A DNA stretch of 64,000 bases from Bacteroidetes bacterium UBA2475 (GCA_002342065.1 DDPF01000013.1:310001-374000); one strand, 5' to 3'. Shown: positions 41,801 through 49,265, counted from the stretch's first letter. A program made the numbers and translations. Notes: generated by a model not told the origin, from the sequence alone.

Positions 41801-42493
41801 AAAGATAAGATCCAGCACATTATTACGTTGATTGCTGAAGATTTTAAGAAAGCAGAATTTGAAGAAAGCAAGTTAATTGAGTTCATTAAAATTCGTTTAG
41901 AAGAATCGGATAACAAGGTTTACAAATTATTAAAACGTGTACAGGAATTCCGCGAAGAGAATGGCTTGGTTTATAACGAAGGTTTATTTAATACCGACTT
42001 TGCAACCGGCCAAAAACGCGAGATCAGCGGCCGTGCAGTAAAATTATTAGACCAGTTAAGTTCTGCTATTAAAGAACAAGAGCAGGAAGAAATTCGTTTA
42101 CAGGATCTTTTTGAATTGAAGTTCAATATTAAAGAAGGTATGAATGAAACGGGCTGGACACATAAAATTGACAGCATTGGCAGTACCGGAACCGACATTC
42201 TTGTAAAAGCAATTATATACATTACATTGTTACACGTATTTATTAAAGAATCATCTCACCGTAGCAGCTCTGACTTTAAAGTACATTGTATCATTGACGA
42301 GGTTGGACAGATCTCAGCCCACTACTTACGTGAATTATTGCGCTTTGCTAAGAACCGGAATATTATGATGATCAACGGTCTCCCAAATAAATCAGGATTA
42401 GAGAGCCATTATAAATACACTTACCAATTCCGCAGAGAAGAAAATAACAACGTTAGGATCTTCCCAAGTATTGTAACAGAAGTGGAAGCTTAA
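38807..42493 (+). CDS. SMC-like condensin ATPase, MksB/JetC type
   Basis: This 1228-residue protein has an N-terminal ABC head with Walker A GTNNFGKTS (34-42) and long coiled coil on both sides of a central globular region (about 540-620; WHNTIGKVVNEKLLFRTDITPEMKQETADTLYGIS). A C-terminal head carries IDSIGSTGTDILVKAI (1121-1136, in the place of the ABC signature) and Walker B HCIIDEVGQIS with D1164 and E1165. The layout is that of MukB/MksB and JetC, which form ATP-driven DNA loop extruders. No JetD/MksG gene follows. A terminator follows 26 bp after the stop. Confidence 0.85.
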   Translation: MENNCRILNRIVEINISNVKYADIELSGNTCFVGTNNFGKTSLQRAILFFYSANSRGLGISASQKPFEEHYFRYENSYLIYEIATEDKSFFVIVYRHNKLVFRFVDAPYNPDFFFTANDEAMKIKEIISNFEKRGIYISNQIDTFERYRNIIYGTETDKQLSKFHLLKGNEKYQNIPKSITNVFLSSKSSVDSRFIKDFIANSLTTESSSIKLEQVERQLRQFNEKYSDIETYLKKESQQLIELIDKKYDQVHMLKGAQMEMADKLGSSLRFAETQNESIREAAKKKEEELDALTTEHDTLKENIESKQNDIREEIGYYDRTIRDANKKLKAYKEQNVEEALEKNQEREKLQVELNIARREYESLTSNVASIEMKYSTLIEQLRNDKSAYINKINSRTSEIFNHYNELQLLQKNEYNKRDAELKQKRDESFNEVNSEVTAKQIEFNELKSEEKVIRTTRFYEQEIKDLESELAELRAVSYKNKSERAIKQNIAQTMQREWEALEQKLKSSLSNRINQTNNEIIKLKNEIKDIEVKLNVQHDAFYGFLEKNVKNWHNTIGKVVNEKLLFRTDITPEMKQETADTLYGISLNLETVEVVSKSIEEYQFEKNERLAAIRDLEESLNAFQTANNEEKMLAADKFGKQLGEMKEDVKVLTYSLELADKREHKLGSELEEWRHKAGVEIEQSLTGNRQRLNIIEEELTLLNKKKNNLLADFNNQFDKLKVYNEERLAELKERQETEISELEVEKKNQVKDYEDKEDELSKEKDKNFKSKGVDAKQLKGVETRMKEIQEALKEIEQYAQIVSDYLKDKREIFDKLPDFIQKKEEFVKSNNDLNTQVEEATRKFNSKRMELNKQKRAFDEELIDFNNGINFYSNNFRETPVYTKYSDIIERAEAKRTNYNIMDLCTQLLKNDSHFNEEYGAFQRYVNEFAGKFKIDNHFNFVIRNDASQGEYERFAQNLRSFINENKIELSIAETATQIGLVTDSIATKVKELSGQKDKIQHIITLIAEDFKKAEFEESKLIEFIKIRLEESDNKVYKLLKRVQEFREENGLVYNEGLFNTDFATGQKREISGRAVKLLDQLSSAIKEQEQEEIRLQDLFELKFNIKEGMNETGWTHKIDSIGSTGTDILVKAIIYITLLHVFIKESSHRSSSDFKVHCIIDEVGQISAHYLRELLRFAKNRNIMMINGLPNKSGLESHYKYTYQFRREENNNVRIFPSIVTEVEA

Positions 42494-42518
42494 TTAATTT
42501 AATTAATAATTTAAAATT

Positions 42519-42558
42519 AAAAACCATCCTTAGAATTGAAAAATGAGGATGGTTTTTT
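42519..42558 (+). terminator. Terminator of the condensin-like operon
   Basis: AAAACCATCCT pairs with AGGATGGTTTT across a 15-base loop, followed by more T. It lies 26 bp after the SMC stop and isolates the operon from the next gene, showing that the three-gene unit is complete. Confidence 0.85.
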
Positions 42559-42578
42559 TCTATAACATTTAGTAACTT

Positions 42579-43847
42579 ATGAGGGTTAAAATTTTTGTCC
42601 TCTTTTTCATTTTGTTGTTTAGTTATATTAAAGCTCAATTTGCATCAACAATTTTTATAGATACGTTGGATATTATAGTTAATAATGAAAAAATGTACTC
42701 TTTAAAAGCAACTACCTTAAAGTTCATTCCACATGATTCAGACACTAAAATAACTTTATATAATAATGGAAATTACAAATTAGTTAAAAAATTTAACTTA
42801 AATAAATCCACAGGATATTCTTCTATTATTTCATCAGGAGTTAATTTCTTCCAAAATGATACAGTTTATCCTCTTTCCCACATAATAAGAGGTTATGATT
42901 TTGAAGAATGTACTGAGGAAATACGAGTGAGTGAATACTTTCAAAATTGGTATGATACCATTATTCCCGTTAAAAAAACACAAATCAAACTTTTTTACAG
43001 ATTGTTAAACTTTGCTCCACTGGATACCACAAATTACAAATTCAATTACAAAGAAGGTTTATGGGTTGGTGAGTATGCAGGTGCAGATAGGGTAACAATA
43101 AACTATAAACAAAATAAAAAACATGGTTTAGCAAGTGTATTTTACAAGGATAGCACTTCATTCAATGTAAATTTTAATTATGGTATTGCTGATTATTATG
43201 GAAGAGGATATGGTGAAAGATTAGGCAAAAGCAAGAAATTAAAATTTTCATATATACGACCATTTATTGTCACCCGTTCCTGCGACACAATAAATGAATC
43301 TAGACATGAATCATTTTATTTTACTCGTAATAAAAAAGCTAGAGAGATTGTATCGTATAACGACCTAAGTGTTCACTCTCAGAAAAAAGGATTATATAAT
43401 GATAGTATTGAATACTCTGTTAGAGGAGATTTTATTGGAATAATAAATGATTCAATGGTTATTAGGACGGACGAAATAGAGGTTCATGACTTTTATAAGA
43501 TTAATACAGATAGTTTACATAGCTATTCTAAAAAGCCTTTGGATGGTTTTGCGAAAATCTCAGTTAAAGATATATCTAAAATCTATTATGCTCGAGATGA
43601 ATGGAAAACTTTTACTTTAAGAGCATCATTATTATCTTTTGCTACAGCTTTGATAGTCTCTCCATTAATTTCAATACAAAAAGGCGGATTTAATGGTAAT
43701 CGTTTTAGTAAAGTTTCCGGTGTCTCATGCGGCGTAATGATATTATCAATTTCCTTTGGCATTGCTTTTTCTCAAAAAGAATACCTTATTTTACCAACAA
43801 AAAAGAATCTTAAAACTTGGAAAATCATACCTAAACATTACGAATAA
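42579..43847 (+). CDS. Secreted or membrane protein of unknown function
   Basis: This 422-residue protein has a signal peptide (FVLFFILLFSYIKAQ) and a beta-rich, poorly conserved mature region with a MORN-like stretch (YKEGLWVGEYAG ... KQNKKHGLASVFYKD). Two hydrophobic segments lie near 350-395 (FTLRASLLSFATALIVSPLI and VSGVSCGVMILSISFGIAF). It is more AT-rich, with Arg often coded by AGA, unlike the condensin genes before it. That suggests a fast-evolving or acquired gene. No JetD features (Toprim or topoisomerase VI-like) are present, so it is not the missing nuclease. Confidence 0.7.
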   Translation: MRVKIFVLFFILLFSYIKAQFASTIFIDTLDIIVNNEKMYSLKATTLKFIPHDSDTKITLYNNGNYKLVKKFNLNKSTGYSSIISSGVNFFQNDTVYPLSHIIRGYDFEECTEEIRVSEYFQNWYDTIIPVKKTQIKLFYRLLNFAPLDTTNYKFNYKEGLWVGEYAGADRVTINYKQNKKHGLASVFYKDSTSFNVNFNYGIADYYGRGYGERLGKSKKLKFSYIRPFIVTRSCDTINESRHESFYFTRNKKAREIVSYNDLSVHSQKKGLYNDSIEYSVRGDFIGIINDSMVIRTDEIEVHDFYKINTDSLHSYSKKPLDGFAKISVKDISKIYYARDEWKTFTLRASLLSFATALIVSPLISIQKGGFNGNRFSKVSGVSCGVMILSISFGIAFSQKEYLILPTKKNLKTWKIIPKHYE

Positions 43848-43873
43848 TTCAAATAAATATAAAAACAACCCCT

Positions 43874-44539
43874 ATGAAAACAAAAAACATCCTTTTCACC
43901 GTCGCCTTATTCTTCTCCATCGCCTTTATGAATGCGCAGGTTACTTTTCAGCAGGCAAAAGATTCCTTACAAAAATATCATTTAGGATCATCAACTGATT
44001 TTAGTGATTTTGAACGTAAAAGGTCTTACGGAGCAAGTGTCAATCTTACAAAAGATGGTGGTGCCGCAGGTTTTGGCCATGGCGATAACGGCCTGGAATT
44101 GATTAAGCTTAATAAAAGCGGCAAGGTTCAATGGAGAAAAAGTATTAAAAAACAATTTGAAGAGACCGAAGCACAATGTGTGGCACAAGACAGTAGCGGA
44201 AATTCTTATTTGTTCATGCTAAATTATAACCCCAAAGGTTATCGCGGCGGATGTGAGCGCGTAGTTTGTATAAATAATAAAGGTGTACAGTTATGGGATA
44301 AAATGTTAGGTACCTATACCCTGCTAAATAATCCTGTAGTTTCTTATGTGCATACCCTTAATGATGGTAGAATTGAAATGCGTGGGCATATTGTAACAGA
44401 AAAACCTTTAGAGGGCAAAGATCCCGTATATCATTTCTGGCAGGGCTGGTTAAATAGCAAAGGTGTACTTACTTCAAAAACAGGTGATGTGCTTGATTGG
44501 AAAAATCCAGAATGGAAAAACAAGTTCAAGCCGGAGTAA
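43874..44539 (+). CDS. Secreted protein, unknown, with shared signal-peptide cassette
   Basis: This 221-residue protein starts KNILFTVALFFSIAFMNAQ, the same signal peptide, nearly base for base, as the gene at 45843. The mature part has repeat-like beta strands of a WD/PQQ-like flavour (LIKLNKSGKVQWRKSI ... CINNKGVQLWDKML ... WLNSKGVLTSKTGDVLDW), which may be a partial beta-propeller. It lies 26 bp after the preceding gene. Function unknown. Confidence 0.7.
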   Translation: MKTKNILFTVALFFSIAFMNAQVTFQQAKDSLQKYHLGSSTDFSDFERKRSYGASVNLTKDGGAAGFGHGDNGLELIKLNKSGKVQWRKSIKKQFEETEAQCVAQDSSGNSYLFMLNYNPKGYRGGCERVVCINNKGVQLWDKMLGTYTLLNNPVVSYVHTLNDGRIEMRGHIVTEKPLEGKDPVYHFWQGWLNSKGVLTSKTGDVLDWKNPEWKNKFKPE

Positions 44540-44562
44540 TTTACAGGAGTGTAACCTCGATT

Positions 44563-44699
44563 CGAAGGATCTGTAATCCTTCGGAATATTTATAAACTAA
44601 ACAATTAAATGTAACATGAAAACAAAACACCTTCTTTTCACCATCGCCTTTATGAATGCGCAGGACAAGTATGAGTTTACAAACCCTTTAATAAACTAA
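44563..44699 (+). pseudogene. Truncated copy of the 45843 leader and small secreted gene
   Basis: From about 44572 the sequence is nearly identical to 45799 onward (including the TAATCCTTCGG hairpin and a 30-bp AT leader). It continues through an ATG at 44616 into a 27-codon frame MKTKHLLFTIAFMNAQDKY... Compared with the full copy it lacks 18 bases of the signal-peptide core. It also rejoins the later AAACCCTCTAAT stretch of the full gene as AAACCCTTTAAT, so an internal deletion of the mature domain is likely. It ends one base before the YeeE gene. Confidence 0.7.
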
Positions 44700-44700
44700 A

Positions 44701-45264
44701 ATGCTTGAATTTATAAAACAACCCTGGGCCTGGTATGTTGCCGGAGCGTTGATCGGCTTAACCGTTCCAACATTATTAATACTCGGAAATAAAACATTTG
44801 GCATTTCTTCTTCTCTACGCCACATTTGCGCAGCCTGTTTCCCTTCTAACATTAGCTATTTTAAATACAACTGGAAAAAGGAAGCCTGGAATTTATTTTT
44901 TGTTGCCGGCGTTTTAATTGGTGCCATGATTGCAAGTACTTTTTTAAAAGATCCAAATGCGTTTGTTGTTGCTGAAAAAACTAAAGCCGTTTTACAGCAA
45001 AATAATGTAAAGGACTTTTCTCATATTGCCCCTACCGATATTTTTAGTTGGGAAAGTATTTTAACGTTGCGAGGTTTTATTTTTATTGTTCTTGGAGGAT
45101 TCCTCGTTGGTTTTGGCACCCGGTACGCCGGCGGTTGCACAAGTGGGCATTCAATTATGGGACTTTCTAATTTACAATTGCCTTCATTGATTGCAACAAT
45201 TTGTTTTATGACAGGCGGCATTTTTTTTACATGGTTTGTATTACCTCTAATTTTAAACTTTTAA
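44701..45264 (+). CDS. YeeE/YedE-like transporter, first half
   Basis: This 187-residue membrane protein has about five helices and the conserved sulfur-handling motif YAGGCTSGHSIMGLS (Cys146), plus HICAACFPS (C43, C46). YeeE/YedE (DUF395) proteins import thiosulfate or related sulfur compounds. Here the fold is split over two genes separated by 1 bp, the PmpA/PmpB-like arrangement common in Bacteroidota. A sulfur role links it to the locus at 17.5-22.9 kb. It lies between the two copies of the duplicated leader. Confidence 0.87.
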   Translation: MLEFIKQPWAWYVAGALIGLTVPTLLILGNKTFGISSSLRHICAACFPSNISYFKYNWKKEAWNLFFVAGVLIGAMIASTFLKDPNAFVVAEKTKAVLQQNNVKDFSHIAPTDIFSWESILTLRGFIFIVLGGFLVGFGTRYAGGCTSGHSIMGLSNLQLPSLIATICFMTGGIFFTWFVLPLILNF

Positions 45265-45265
45265 T

Positions 45266-45760
45266 ATGACGAATAATAATATTACTAAAGAAGTATCAGA
45301 TGAGTTTAAATCCGTAGCGGAAATTAATTCTACAAAAGAGTTCAGTTTAGTTAAGAATCTAAAGTTTCTTTTGGTAGGCATTTTTTTTGGAATCATTTTT
45401 GTAAAGGCCGAAATAATAAGTTGGTTCAGAATCCAGGAAATGTTTCGTTTCGACTCTTTTCATATGTACGGCGTTATTGGAACGGCTGTAGTAGTTGGCG
45501 TAATATCTGTTTTTATTATTAAACGTTTTAAAATAAAAACCATTTCGGGAGATGACATTAAGATCGAACCAAAAACATTTAATAAAGGACAGATCTATGG
45601 TGGTTTAATATTTGGTTTTGGTTGGGCGCTAACCGGGGCTTGTCCCGGACCTTTATTTGCCCAAATAGGAAGCGGATTAACCGTAGTTATTGTAACATTT
45701 TTAAGTGCTGTTTTCGGCACATGGATGTATGGTTATTTAAAAGATAAATTACCGCATTAG
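45266..45760 (+). CDS. YeeE/YedE-like transporter, second half
   Basis: This 164-residue protein has three to four helices and the second conserved motif GWALTGACPGPLFAQIGSG with Cys126, typical of the C-terminal half of DUF395 transporters. It has a ~25-residue soluble N-terminal extension. It starts 1 bp after the first half, so the two are co-translated and probably assemble into one pore. Confidence 0.87.
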   Translation: MTNNNITKEVSDEFKSVAEINSTKEFSLVKNLKFLLVGIFFGIIFVKAEIISWFRIQEMFRFDSFHMYGVIGTAVVVGVISVFIIKRFKIKTISGDDIKIEPKTFNKGQIYGGLIFGFGWALTGACPGPLFAQIGSGLTVVIVTFLSAVFGTWMYGYLKDKLPH

Positions 45761-45798
45761 TAGTTTGATTCTATGATAATTTTCAGCTCCGAAGAATG

Positions 45799-45922
45799 TG
45801 TAATCCTTCGGAATATTTATAAACTAAACAATTAAATGTAACATGAAAACAAAACACCTCCTTTTCACCATCGCCTTATTCTTTTCCATCGCGTTTATGA
45901 ATGCGCAGGATAAATATGAGTT
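45799..45922 (+). repeat. Duplicated leader and signal-peptide cassette (full copy)
   Basis: The 5' leader (TAATCCTTCGG hairpin, then AAACTAAACAATTAAATGTAAC) and the signal-peptide coding bases match 44572-44676 closely. The signal-peptide coding part alone also matches 43874-43940. Confidence 0.7.
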
Positions 45923-46154
45923 TATGATCATTGAGTACGTTGGAACCTCGAGTGAAATAGCACTTTCAATAGATGGAATTGAGTTCAAAAAAGAAAAGAT
46001 TGAACCAATTCATATAAAGTCATACTCTAATGCAAACCCTCTAATTTCAAAAGTAAAAGAATACCAAGCTAAGGATTGGGAACTAATGAATTTTCAAATA
46101 CTTACCGGAGTGTATTATGCTTTTTTACGCAAGAAGATAGCGGATAAAAAATAA
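45843..46154 (+). CDS. Small secreted protein, unknown
   Basis: This 103-residue protein has the signal peptide HLLFTIALFFSIAFMNAQ and a short alpha/beta mature part (YEFMIIEYVGTSSEIALSIDGIEFKKEKIEP). No known domain was recognised. Its 5' region duplicates that of the truncated copy at 44563. It precedes the epimerase-like gene by 4 bp, so it may be part of the same transcript. Confidence 0.72.
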   Translation: MKTKHLLFTIALFFSIAFMNAQDKYEFMIIEYVGTSSEIALSIDGIEFKKEKIEPIHIKSYSNANPLISKVKEYQAKDWELMNFQILTGVYYAFLRKKIADKK

Positions 46155-46158
46155 AACT

Positions 46159-46806
46159 ATGAAAGTCATAATAACAGGAGCCACTGGTATGGTTGGCGAA
46201 GGCGTTTTGCTGCATTGTATAGATAGCAAAGAAATAACAGAAGTGTTAATGGTCAACCGCAGGCCGTATGATCTTAAACACTCAAAATTAAAAGAACTTA
46301 TTGTAAAAGATTTTTTAAAGTTGGATGAGAACGAAACTGCATTAAAAGGTTATGACGCCTGTTTCTTTTGCGCCGGCATTAGCTCCGTTGGTTTAAAAGA
46401 AGATGAATATACAAAGATCACTTATGATACTACTTTAAATTTTGCAACCATATTAGCAAAATTAAACCAGGGTATGGTGTTTACATTTGTTTCGGGTGCT
46501 GCAACAGATAGTTCTGAAAAAGGAAGCCTAATCTGGGCACGTGTAAAAGGCAAAACAGAAAATGATCTTATGAAACTGCCTTTTAAAAAAGAATACAATT
46601 TCCGTCCGGACCTTATGAAACCGGTAAAAGGACAAAAGAATGTAAAAACATTTTTTAGAATACTGATCCCTATTCTATCACCTTTCTTCGCATCTAAAGT
46701 ATTAACCTTAATTGAAGTTGGCCAAGCCATGATCAATGCTGTCAACAAAGGTTATGATAAACAGGTGTTGGAGGTGAGTGATATTAAGAAGTTGGCGAAA
46801 GTATAG
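46159..46806 (+). CDS. NAD(P)-binding epimerase-like protein (SDR, TIP30/HTATIP2-like)
   Basis: This 215-residue atypical SDR has the dinucleotide-binding GATGMVGEGVLLHCI, a FFCAGISSVG turn, and an EYNFRPDLMKPVKG segment. The catalytic YxxxK of classical SDRs is absent or displaced. That fits the HTATIP2-like NAD(P)H-binding group, found singly in many Bacteroidota. Substrate unknown. Confidence 0.75.
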   Translation: MKVIITGATGMVGEGVLLHCIDSKEITEVLMVNRRPYDLKHSKLKELIVKDFLKLDENETALKGYDACFFCAGISSVGLKEDEYTKITYDTTLNFATILAKLNQGMVFTFVSGAATDSSEKGSLIWARVKGKTENDLMKLPFKKEYNFRPDLMKPVKGQKNVKTFFRILIPILSPFFASKVLTLIEVGQAMINAVNKGYDKQVLEVSDIKKLAKV

Positions 46807-46947
46807 TATTATTTCATTGCTTGACACTTTCCTTATATGAAAATTAGAAGCAAGCAATCTTTAATTAAAAGGAAACCTTACCAGTTACCAATCAAAATGG
46901 TCCTCTTGCATTACATATAAAACCACTTACCTAATTAACTATAATTA

Positions 46948-46980
46948 TTGAAATTATAGATCAGAAATTACTTATTTTTG
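46948..46980 (+). promoter_or_regulatory. Candidate promoter TTG-N22-TATTTTTG
   Basis: TTG (46948-46950) lies 22 bases before TATTTTTG (46973-46980), a match to the Bacteroidota -7 TAnnTTTG. The ATG follows 16 bp later at 46997. Confidence 0.5.
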
Positions 46981-46996
46981 ATCAAATATCAGGAAT

Positions 46997-47752
46997 ATGA
47001 AAAATGCAATATTATTTTGTTCGGCCCTATCAGTTTTTTTATCAAGTTGTAAAAAAGAAGATACGCATCCGGATTCAGAAGCAACTTTACCTTGCGCTTA
47101 TAATGATACAACTGCTTTGGTGGGAGCTTTTGAAAATAGTGTTTACTCTGATAATTTTGGAAATAGTGGGTTACTGGTTACGAGTCAATCTGCGATTGCG
47201 CGTTTTTGTAAAGAGCCAATGTACTGGCCTTGTAATGACATAACAAATAATCAAGTTTCGATCAATACTCACACATTAAGTTATTACGGAAACGCCGGAT
47301 GCAGTTCATCATATCTTTTACCGTGGTCAACAAATACAATAAACCTAAATAACGATAATTGGTCTGTAAGTGGTGACAGCATTTTGGCGTTTAATTATAC
47401 TTATAGAACTCCTTTTCCTGTGGTTTCTACAGTAAATAACATTCCAGACAGCATAAATAAATCAGGTGGTAGTACTTTCACAATTAATATTAGTAATGTG
47501 ATTGCAGGAACCTTGGTGATTGCTGATTCGTCACAAAGCTTGACAAACGTAAATGCTGTTACTTACAACTTATCAAATGGCATAAACGTAATATCTTTAT
47601 CGCCATCACAACTTTCAAATTGGGCAACAAATAATTCCGGTTTTATATCGCTAAAAATTCAGAATTTTTTAACAGTCGCAGTTTCTTGCGGCAGAAATTA
47701 TAGATTTATTAAATCTTACCAAGTTGTAAAGAAACTAAAAATAAATCCTTAG
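46997..47752 (+). CDS. Lipoprotein, Ser/Asn-rich, unknown
   Basis: This 251-residue protein has a signal peptide and lipobox (VFLSSC-K, about residue 18) and a charged KKEDTHPDSEATLPC start of the mature form. The remainder is beta-rich with a recurring Cys pattern (CAYNDTT, FCKEPMYWPCND, GCSSSYLL, SCGRNYR), so disulfides are likely. No domain was recognised. It has its own candidate promoter. Confidence 0.7.
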   Translation: MKNAILFCSALSVFLSSCKKEDTHPDSEATLPCAYNDTTALVGAFENSVYSDNFGNSGLLVTSQSAIARFCKEPMYWPCNDITNNQVSINTHTLSYYGNAGCSSSYLLPWSTNTINLNNDNWSVSGDSILAFNYTYRTPFPVVSTVNNIPDSINKSGGSTFTINISNVIAGTLVIADSSQSLTNVNAVTYNLSNGINVISLSPSQLSNWATNNSGFISLKIQNFLTVAVSCGRNYRFIKSYQVVKKLKINP

Positions 47753-47855
47753 GTTTCAAAAATAACCGTAGAGAAGGAATAGTCGTCAAAATACCTTCTC
47801 ATGGTCCTGTTTTTTCCGTACATGTAATTTCCGCAAGCAATTATATTTATTATAA

Positions 47856-47863
47856 TAGCTTTG
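47856..47863 (+). promoter_or_regulatory. Candidate -7 element TAGCTTTG
   Basis: TAGCTTTG matches TAnnTTTG and lies 7 bp before the ATG at 47871. No TTG lies at 17-23 bp, so confidence is low. Confidence 0.35.
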
Positions 47864-47870
47864 TTATAAT

Positions 47871-48842
47871 ATGAAAGCATCTGTCAATACAAAATATGGT
47901 CCACCTGAAGTTTTGGAAATAAAAGAGGTTGAAAAACCTAGTCCAAAAGATAACGAGTTACTTATTAAAATTCATGCTACTACCGTAAACCGCACCGATT
48001 GTGGTTTTCGTAACCCGGAGTATTTTATTGTAAGAATAGTTGGCGGTCTTTTTGCCCCACGAAAACATATCTTAGGTACAGAGCTGGCCGGCGAAGTAGA
48101 AGCTATTGGTAAGAACGTAAAAACATTTAAGCCCGGCGATCAGGTGTTTGGTTTAAGTACATTTAATTTTGGTACGCATGCAGAATATGTTTGTGTAAAA
48201 GAAGAAAAAGCAATTGCATTAAAACCAACTAATATGTCGTACCAGGAAGCCGCAGCAGTTTGCGACGGTGCTTTTTTGGCTTATGCAAATCTTAAAAAGA
48301 TAGATTTCAGTACACCAAAAAAGGTGTTAGTAAATGGTGCTTCCGGTTCTATTGGTTCGTCAACCGTGCAATTAGCAAAATATCTTGGTGCAGATATTAC
48401 AGCTGTGTGCGATACAAAGAGAGCGGAATTGGTAAAGTCATTAGGCGCTAATAAAGTAATAGATTATACTAAAGAAGACTTCACCAACTGCGGCGAATTA
48501 TTTGATTTGGTATTTGATTCTGTTGGCAAAAGTTCTTTTGGCAAATGTAAAAAGATCTTAAAACCAAAAGGCATTTATATTTCTTCGGAGTTGGGTTATA
48601 TGTCGCAAAACATTTTTTATGCATTGTTCACACCTTTATTCGGCGGTAAAAAGGTGCTCTTCCCTATTCCGGTAGACAAAAAAGAAGACATCATTTTCTT
48701 TAAAGAATTAATAGAAGTAGGAAAATATAAAGCTATCATCGATAGAACTTATCCCTTCGAGCAAATTATAGAAGCCACCAAATATGTTGAGGCCGGCGAA
48801 AAAACAGGGAATGTTGTAATAACAATAAAGCACAATAACTAA
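47871..48842 (+). CDS. NAD(P)-dependent quinone oxidoreductase (MDR family)
   Basis: This 323-residue medium-chain dehydrogenase/reductase has the GroES-like N-terminus (PKDNELLIKIHATTVNRTDCGFRNPEYF) and LGTELAGEVEAIGKNVKTFKPGDQVFGL. The nucleotide-binding VLVNGASGSIGSSTVQLAKYLGADITAVCDTKR is clear, and no structural zinc cluster is evident, so it is nearer the quinone-oxidoreductase branch. Substrate unknown. A perfect hairpin overlaps its stop codon. Confidence 0.87.
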   Translation: MKASVNTKYGPPEVLEIKEVEKPSPKDNELLIKIHATTVNRTDCGFRNPEYFIVRIVGGLFAPRKHILGTELAGEVEAIGKNVKTFKPGDQVFGLSTFNFGTHAEYVCVKEEKAIALKPTNMSYQEAAAVCDGAFLAYANLKKIDFSTPKKVLVNGASGSIGSSTVQLAKYLGADITAVCDTKRAELVKSLGANKVIDYTKEDFTNCGELFDLVFDSVGKSSFGKCKKILKPKGIYISSELGYMSQNIFYALFTPLFGGKKVLFPIPVDKKEDIIFFKELIEVGKYKAIIDRTYPFEQIIEATKYVEAGEKTGNVVITIKHNN

Positions 48843-48862
48843 AAAGTTATTGTGCTTTAAAA
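48827..48862 (+). terminator. Hairpin terminator overlapping the MDR stop codon
   Basis: AAAGCACAATAACT and AGTTATTGTGCTTT form a perfect 14-bp stem with a 4-base loop, centred on the stop codon at 48840-48842. The T run is short. Confidence 0.65.
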
Positions 48863-48869
48863 TCTACCG

Positions 48870-48950
48870 TCATTGCGAGGAGCTTTACGTTTTCGCAAAT
48901 GGCGACGAAGCAATCCGTGTTTGAGATTGCTTCGCTATCGCTCGCAATGA
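48870..48950. repeat. CATTGCGAG-type inverted repeat
   Basis: TCATTGCGAG (48870-48879) mirrors CTCGCAATGA (48941-48950). Inside, CGAAGCAATC (48906-48915) mirrors GATTGCTTCG (48925-48934). The CATTGCGAGG...GAAGCAATC motif resembles a widely scattered intergenic repeat of bacterial genomes. Confidence 0.75.
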
Positions 48951-48959
48951 TGAGCTCAA

Positions 48960-49256
48960 TTATTTTACTTCACACTCCGATTCAACCGTAGTAACAGATG
49001 ACCAGGCTGTTGGTCCACCACCACCATCATCGGTGTAGCTATAACTGTCAGAAAAACAATGTTCGCTGTACATAAATGGACGTTTACGTTGTTTTTCGGT
49101 AGTTACCTTACTTTGTGAAACATCTGTTGTTGTTTGTGCTCCAAAACCGCTCACAACTTCTGTTGAAGTGGTTTTACATTCGCAAGTACGTTCTTTTCTA
49201 CAAGAAACCGTAGCAATGCTTAAAGCTATAATAGCTGGTATAAATATCTTTTTCAT
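48960..49256 (-). CDS. Small lipoprotein, CECKTT family member A
   Basis: This 98-residue protein has a signal peptide and lipobox (IATVSC-R), then KERTCECKTTSTEVV and a later C-terminal Cys (CEVK). It is clearly paralogous to the gene at 49266 (KDRTCECVTTHTSS ... CKLK). The conserved four-cysteine mature part may be disulfide-bonded. Function unknown; the two are adjacent, same strand, 9 bp apart. Confidence 0.78.
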   Translation of the reverse strand: MKKIFIPAIIALSIATVSCRKERTCECKTTSTEVVSGFGAQTTTDVSQSKVTTEKQRKRPFMYSEHCFSDSYSYTDDGGGGPTAWSSVTTVESECEVK

Positions 49257-49265
49257 TTTTCTTAA

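Noticed and set aside
42579..43847. Possible JetD/MksG gene completing a Wadjet system
   Set aside because: The product has a signal peptide and membrane helices and none of the Toprim/topoisomerase VI-like features. A terminator also separates it from the SMC gene.
48870..48950. CRISPR repeat
   Set aside because: It is one nested palindrome without regularly spaced repeats or cas genes.
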